From: Streptococcaceae bacterium
GTDB lineage: Bacteria > Bacillota > Bacilli > Lactobacillales > Streptococcaceae
Assembly (NCBI GenBank): GCA_031279745.1
Contig: JAITHN010000050.1
Coordinates: 1 to 7,248, forward strand
Length of the DNA: 7,248 nucleotides
Direction of reading: 5' to 3'
Shown here: piece after piece, positions 6,400 to 7,248 of the stretch
Numbering within the stretch: position 1 is the first letter of the stretch
Layout: every line of letters starts with the position of its first letter
The notes under the pieces: generated by a model
What the model was told of the DNA's origin: nothing
Databases searched by the model: none
The model's input: the letters and a program-made list of their open reading frames with translations, nothing else
Position numbers and translations under genes: made by a program

Positions 6400-7248
6400 T
6401 TAAACTTCTTTGAAATCTCCGTCAACCACATCATCAGCACTTCCTTGTGCCGCATTTGGATCAACGTTTTCAGCTCCAGCCTGTGCTTGTTGCTCAGCAG
6501 CTGCTTGTTCATACATTTTAACTGTTAAGTTTTGTACGATTTCGTTCAAAGCATCGCGTTTTGATTTAATTTCTTCTAAATCATTGCCTTCAAGGGCTGT
6601 TTTCAACTCATCACGAGCAGCTTCTGCTTTTTTGATTTCTTCTGCATCCACTTTTCCTTCTAAGTCTTTTGCTGCTTTATCCACTGAGAAGATCAACGCA
6701 TCTGCTTCGTTTTTCAAGTCTACTTCTTCTTTACGCGCTTTATCTGCTTCTGCATTTGCTTCTGCATCTTTCACCATCTTGTCGATTTCTTCATCTGTTA
6801 AACCTGAAGATGATTTAATCGTGATTTTTTGTTCTTTTTGTGTGCCTAAATCTTTTGCAGAAACATTTACAATCCCGTTTTTATCGATATCAAATGTTAC
6901 TTCGATTTGAGGAATTCCACGAGGTGCTGGCGGAATATCCGTTAATTGGAACCGTCCTAATGTTTTATTGTCGCTTGCCATTGGACGTTCACCTTGCAAG
7001 ACATGAATATCTACTGCAGGTTGGTTGTCTGCTGCTGTAGAGAAAACTTGTGATTTAGAAGTTGGGATCGTTGTATTACGGTCAATTAATTTCGTGAAAA
7101 CTGAACCCATTGTTTCAATTCCTAGAGAAAGAGGGGTTACATCAAGAAGGACAACGTCTTTCACATCTCCAGTGATCACTCCACCTTGAATAGCAGCCCC
7201 CATTGCAACCACTTCATCAGGGTTTACAGATTTATTTGGTTCTTTTCC
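6400..7248 (-). CDS. dnaK: Chaperone protein DnaK (Hsp70), C-terminal part, truncated by window
   Basis: The frame is open to the right edge; 282 C-terminal residues are visible, a little under half of a usual DnaK of about 610. In visible numbering, residues 1-30 are the end of the ATPase domain (GKEPNKSVNPDE, then AMGAAIQGG). The interdomain linker, VVLLDVTPLSLG, follows at 32-43 and couples ATP hydrolysis to client binding. The substrate-binding beta domain runs to about 160 (for example TTIPTSKSQVFSTA, LGRFQLTDIPPAPRG). The helical lid follows, and then a flexible Ala/Gln-rich stretch and the acidic tail DVVDGDFKEV. DnaK binds exposed hydrophobic segments in newly made or heat-damaged proteins, working with the DnaJ encoded next and with GrpE. 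By Firmicutes precedent hrcA and grpE may lie upstream, beyond the window, with a CIRCE-controlled promoter; none of that is visible. All visible motifs look intact. Confidence 0.98.
   Translation of the reverse strand, partial: GKEPNKSVNPDEVVAMGAAIQGGVITGDVKDVVLLDVTPLSLGIETMGSVFTKLIDRNTTIPTSKSQVFSTAADNQPAVDIHVLQGERPMASDNKTLGRFQLTDIPPAPRGIPQIEVTFDIDKNGIVNVSAKDLGTQKEQKITIKSSSGLTDEEIDKMVKDAEANAEADKARKEEVDLKNEADALIFSVDKAAKDLEGKVDAEEIKKAEAARDELKTALEGNDLEEIKSKRDALNEIVQNLTVKMYEQAAAEQQAQAGAENVDPNAAQGSADDVVDGDFKEV

Noticed and set aside
6410..6910. A 166-codon Ser/Ala-rich plus-strand ORF opposite dnaK
   Set aside because: The Ser/Ala/Phe richness comes from reading DnaK lid codons in reverse; no start signal or domain is seen.

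Overview
The window suggests a low-G+C Gram-positive bacterium of the Lactobacillales. It holds a lactocepin/C5a-peptidase-like S8 protease, a teichoic-acid-type glycerophosphotransferase and a Firmicutes-style dnaK-dnaJ pair. The DnaJ begins MADKRDYYEVLGV and the DnaK ends in an acidic DVVDGDFKEV tail; both look closer to enterococcal, carnobacterial or aerococcal proteins than to streptococcal ones. That placement rests on recalled family sequences, and I cannot name a genus.

Layout: (1) Positions 2-3544, plus strand: the C-terminal 1180 residues of a large secreted S8 serine protease. Its N-terminus, including the catalytic Asp and His, lies before the window. It ends without a cell-wall sorting signal, and a perfect 16-bp hairpin begins at the base after the stop. 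(2) Positions 3545-3741: a compact junction holding that terminator, a near-consensus sigma-A promoter (TTGACA-N18-TACAAT), a leader of about 120 nt containing a possible 26-codon upstream ORF, and a ribosome binding site. (3) Positions 3742-4920, plus strand: a single-domain CDP-glycerol glycerophosphotransferase (TagB/TagF family), apparently transcribed alone. (4) Positions 4921-5128: the convergent junction, with a perfect 25-bp hairpin that probably terminates transcription from both sides. (5) Positions 5129-6301, minus strand: complete dnaJ. (6) Positions 6302-6399: the dnaK-dnaJ spacer, with a terminator-like hairpin just upstream of dnaJ. (7) Positions 6400-7248, minus strand: the C-terminal 282 residues of DnaK, running off the right edge.

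DnaK and DnaJ work together as a chaperone and co-chaperone, and their expression ratio may be set by the intergenic hairpin. The protease and the glycerophosphotransferase both act at the cell envelope but appear to be separate transcription units, and nothing here shows that they cooperate. I see no mobile element, tRNA, rRNA or CRISPR array, and no convincing undescribed system. The points most worth checking are the dnaK-dnaJ hairpin, the protease's missing wall anchor, and the leader of the glycerophosphotransferase gene.
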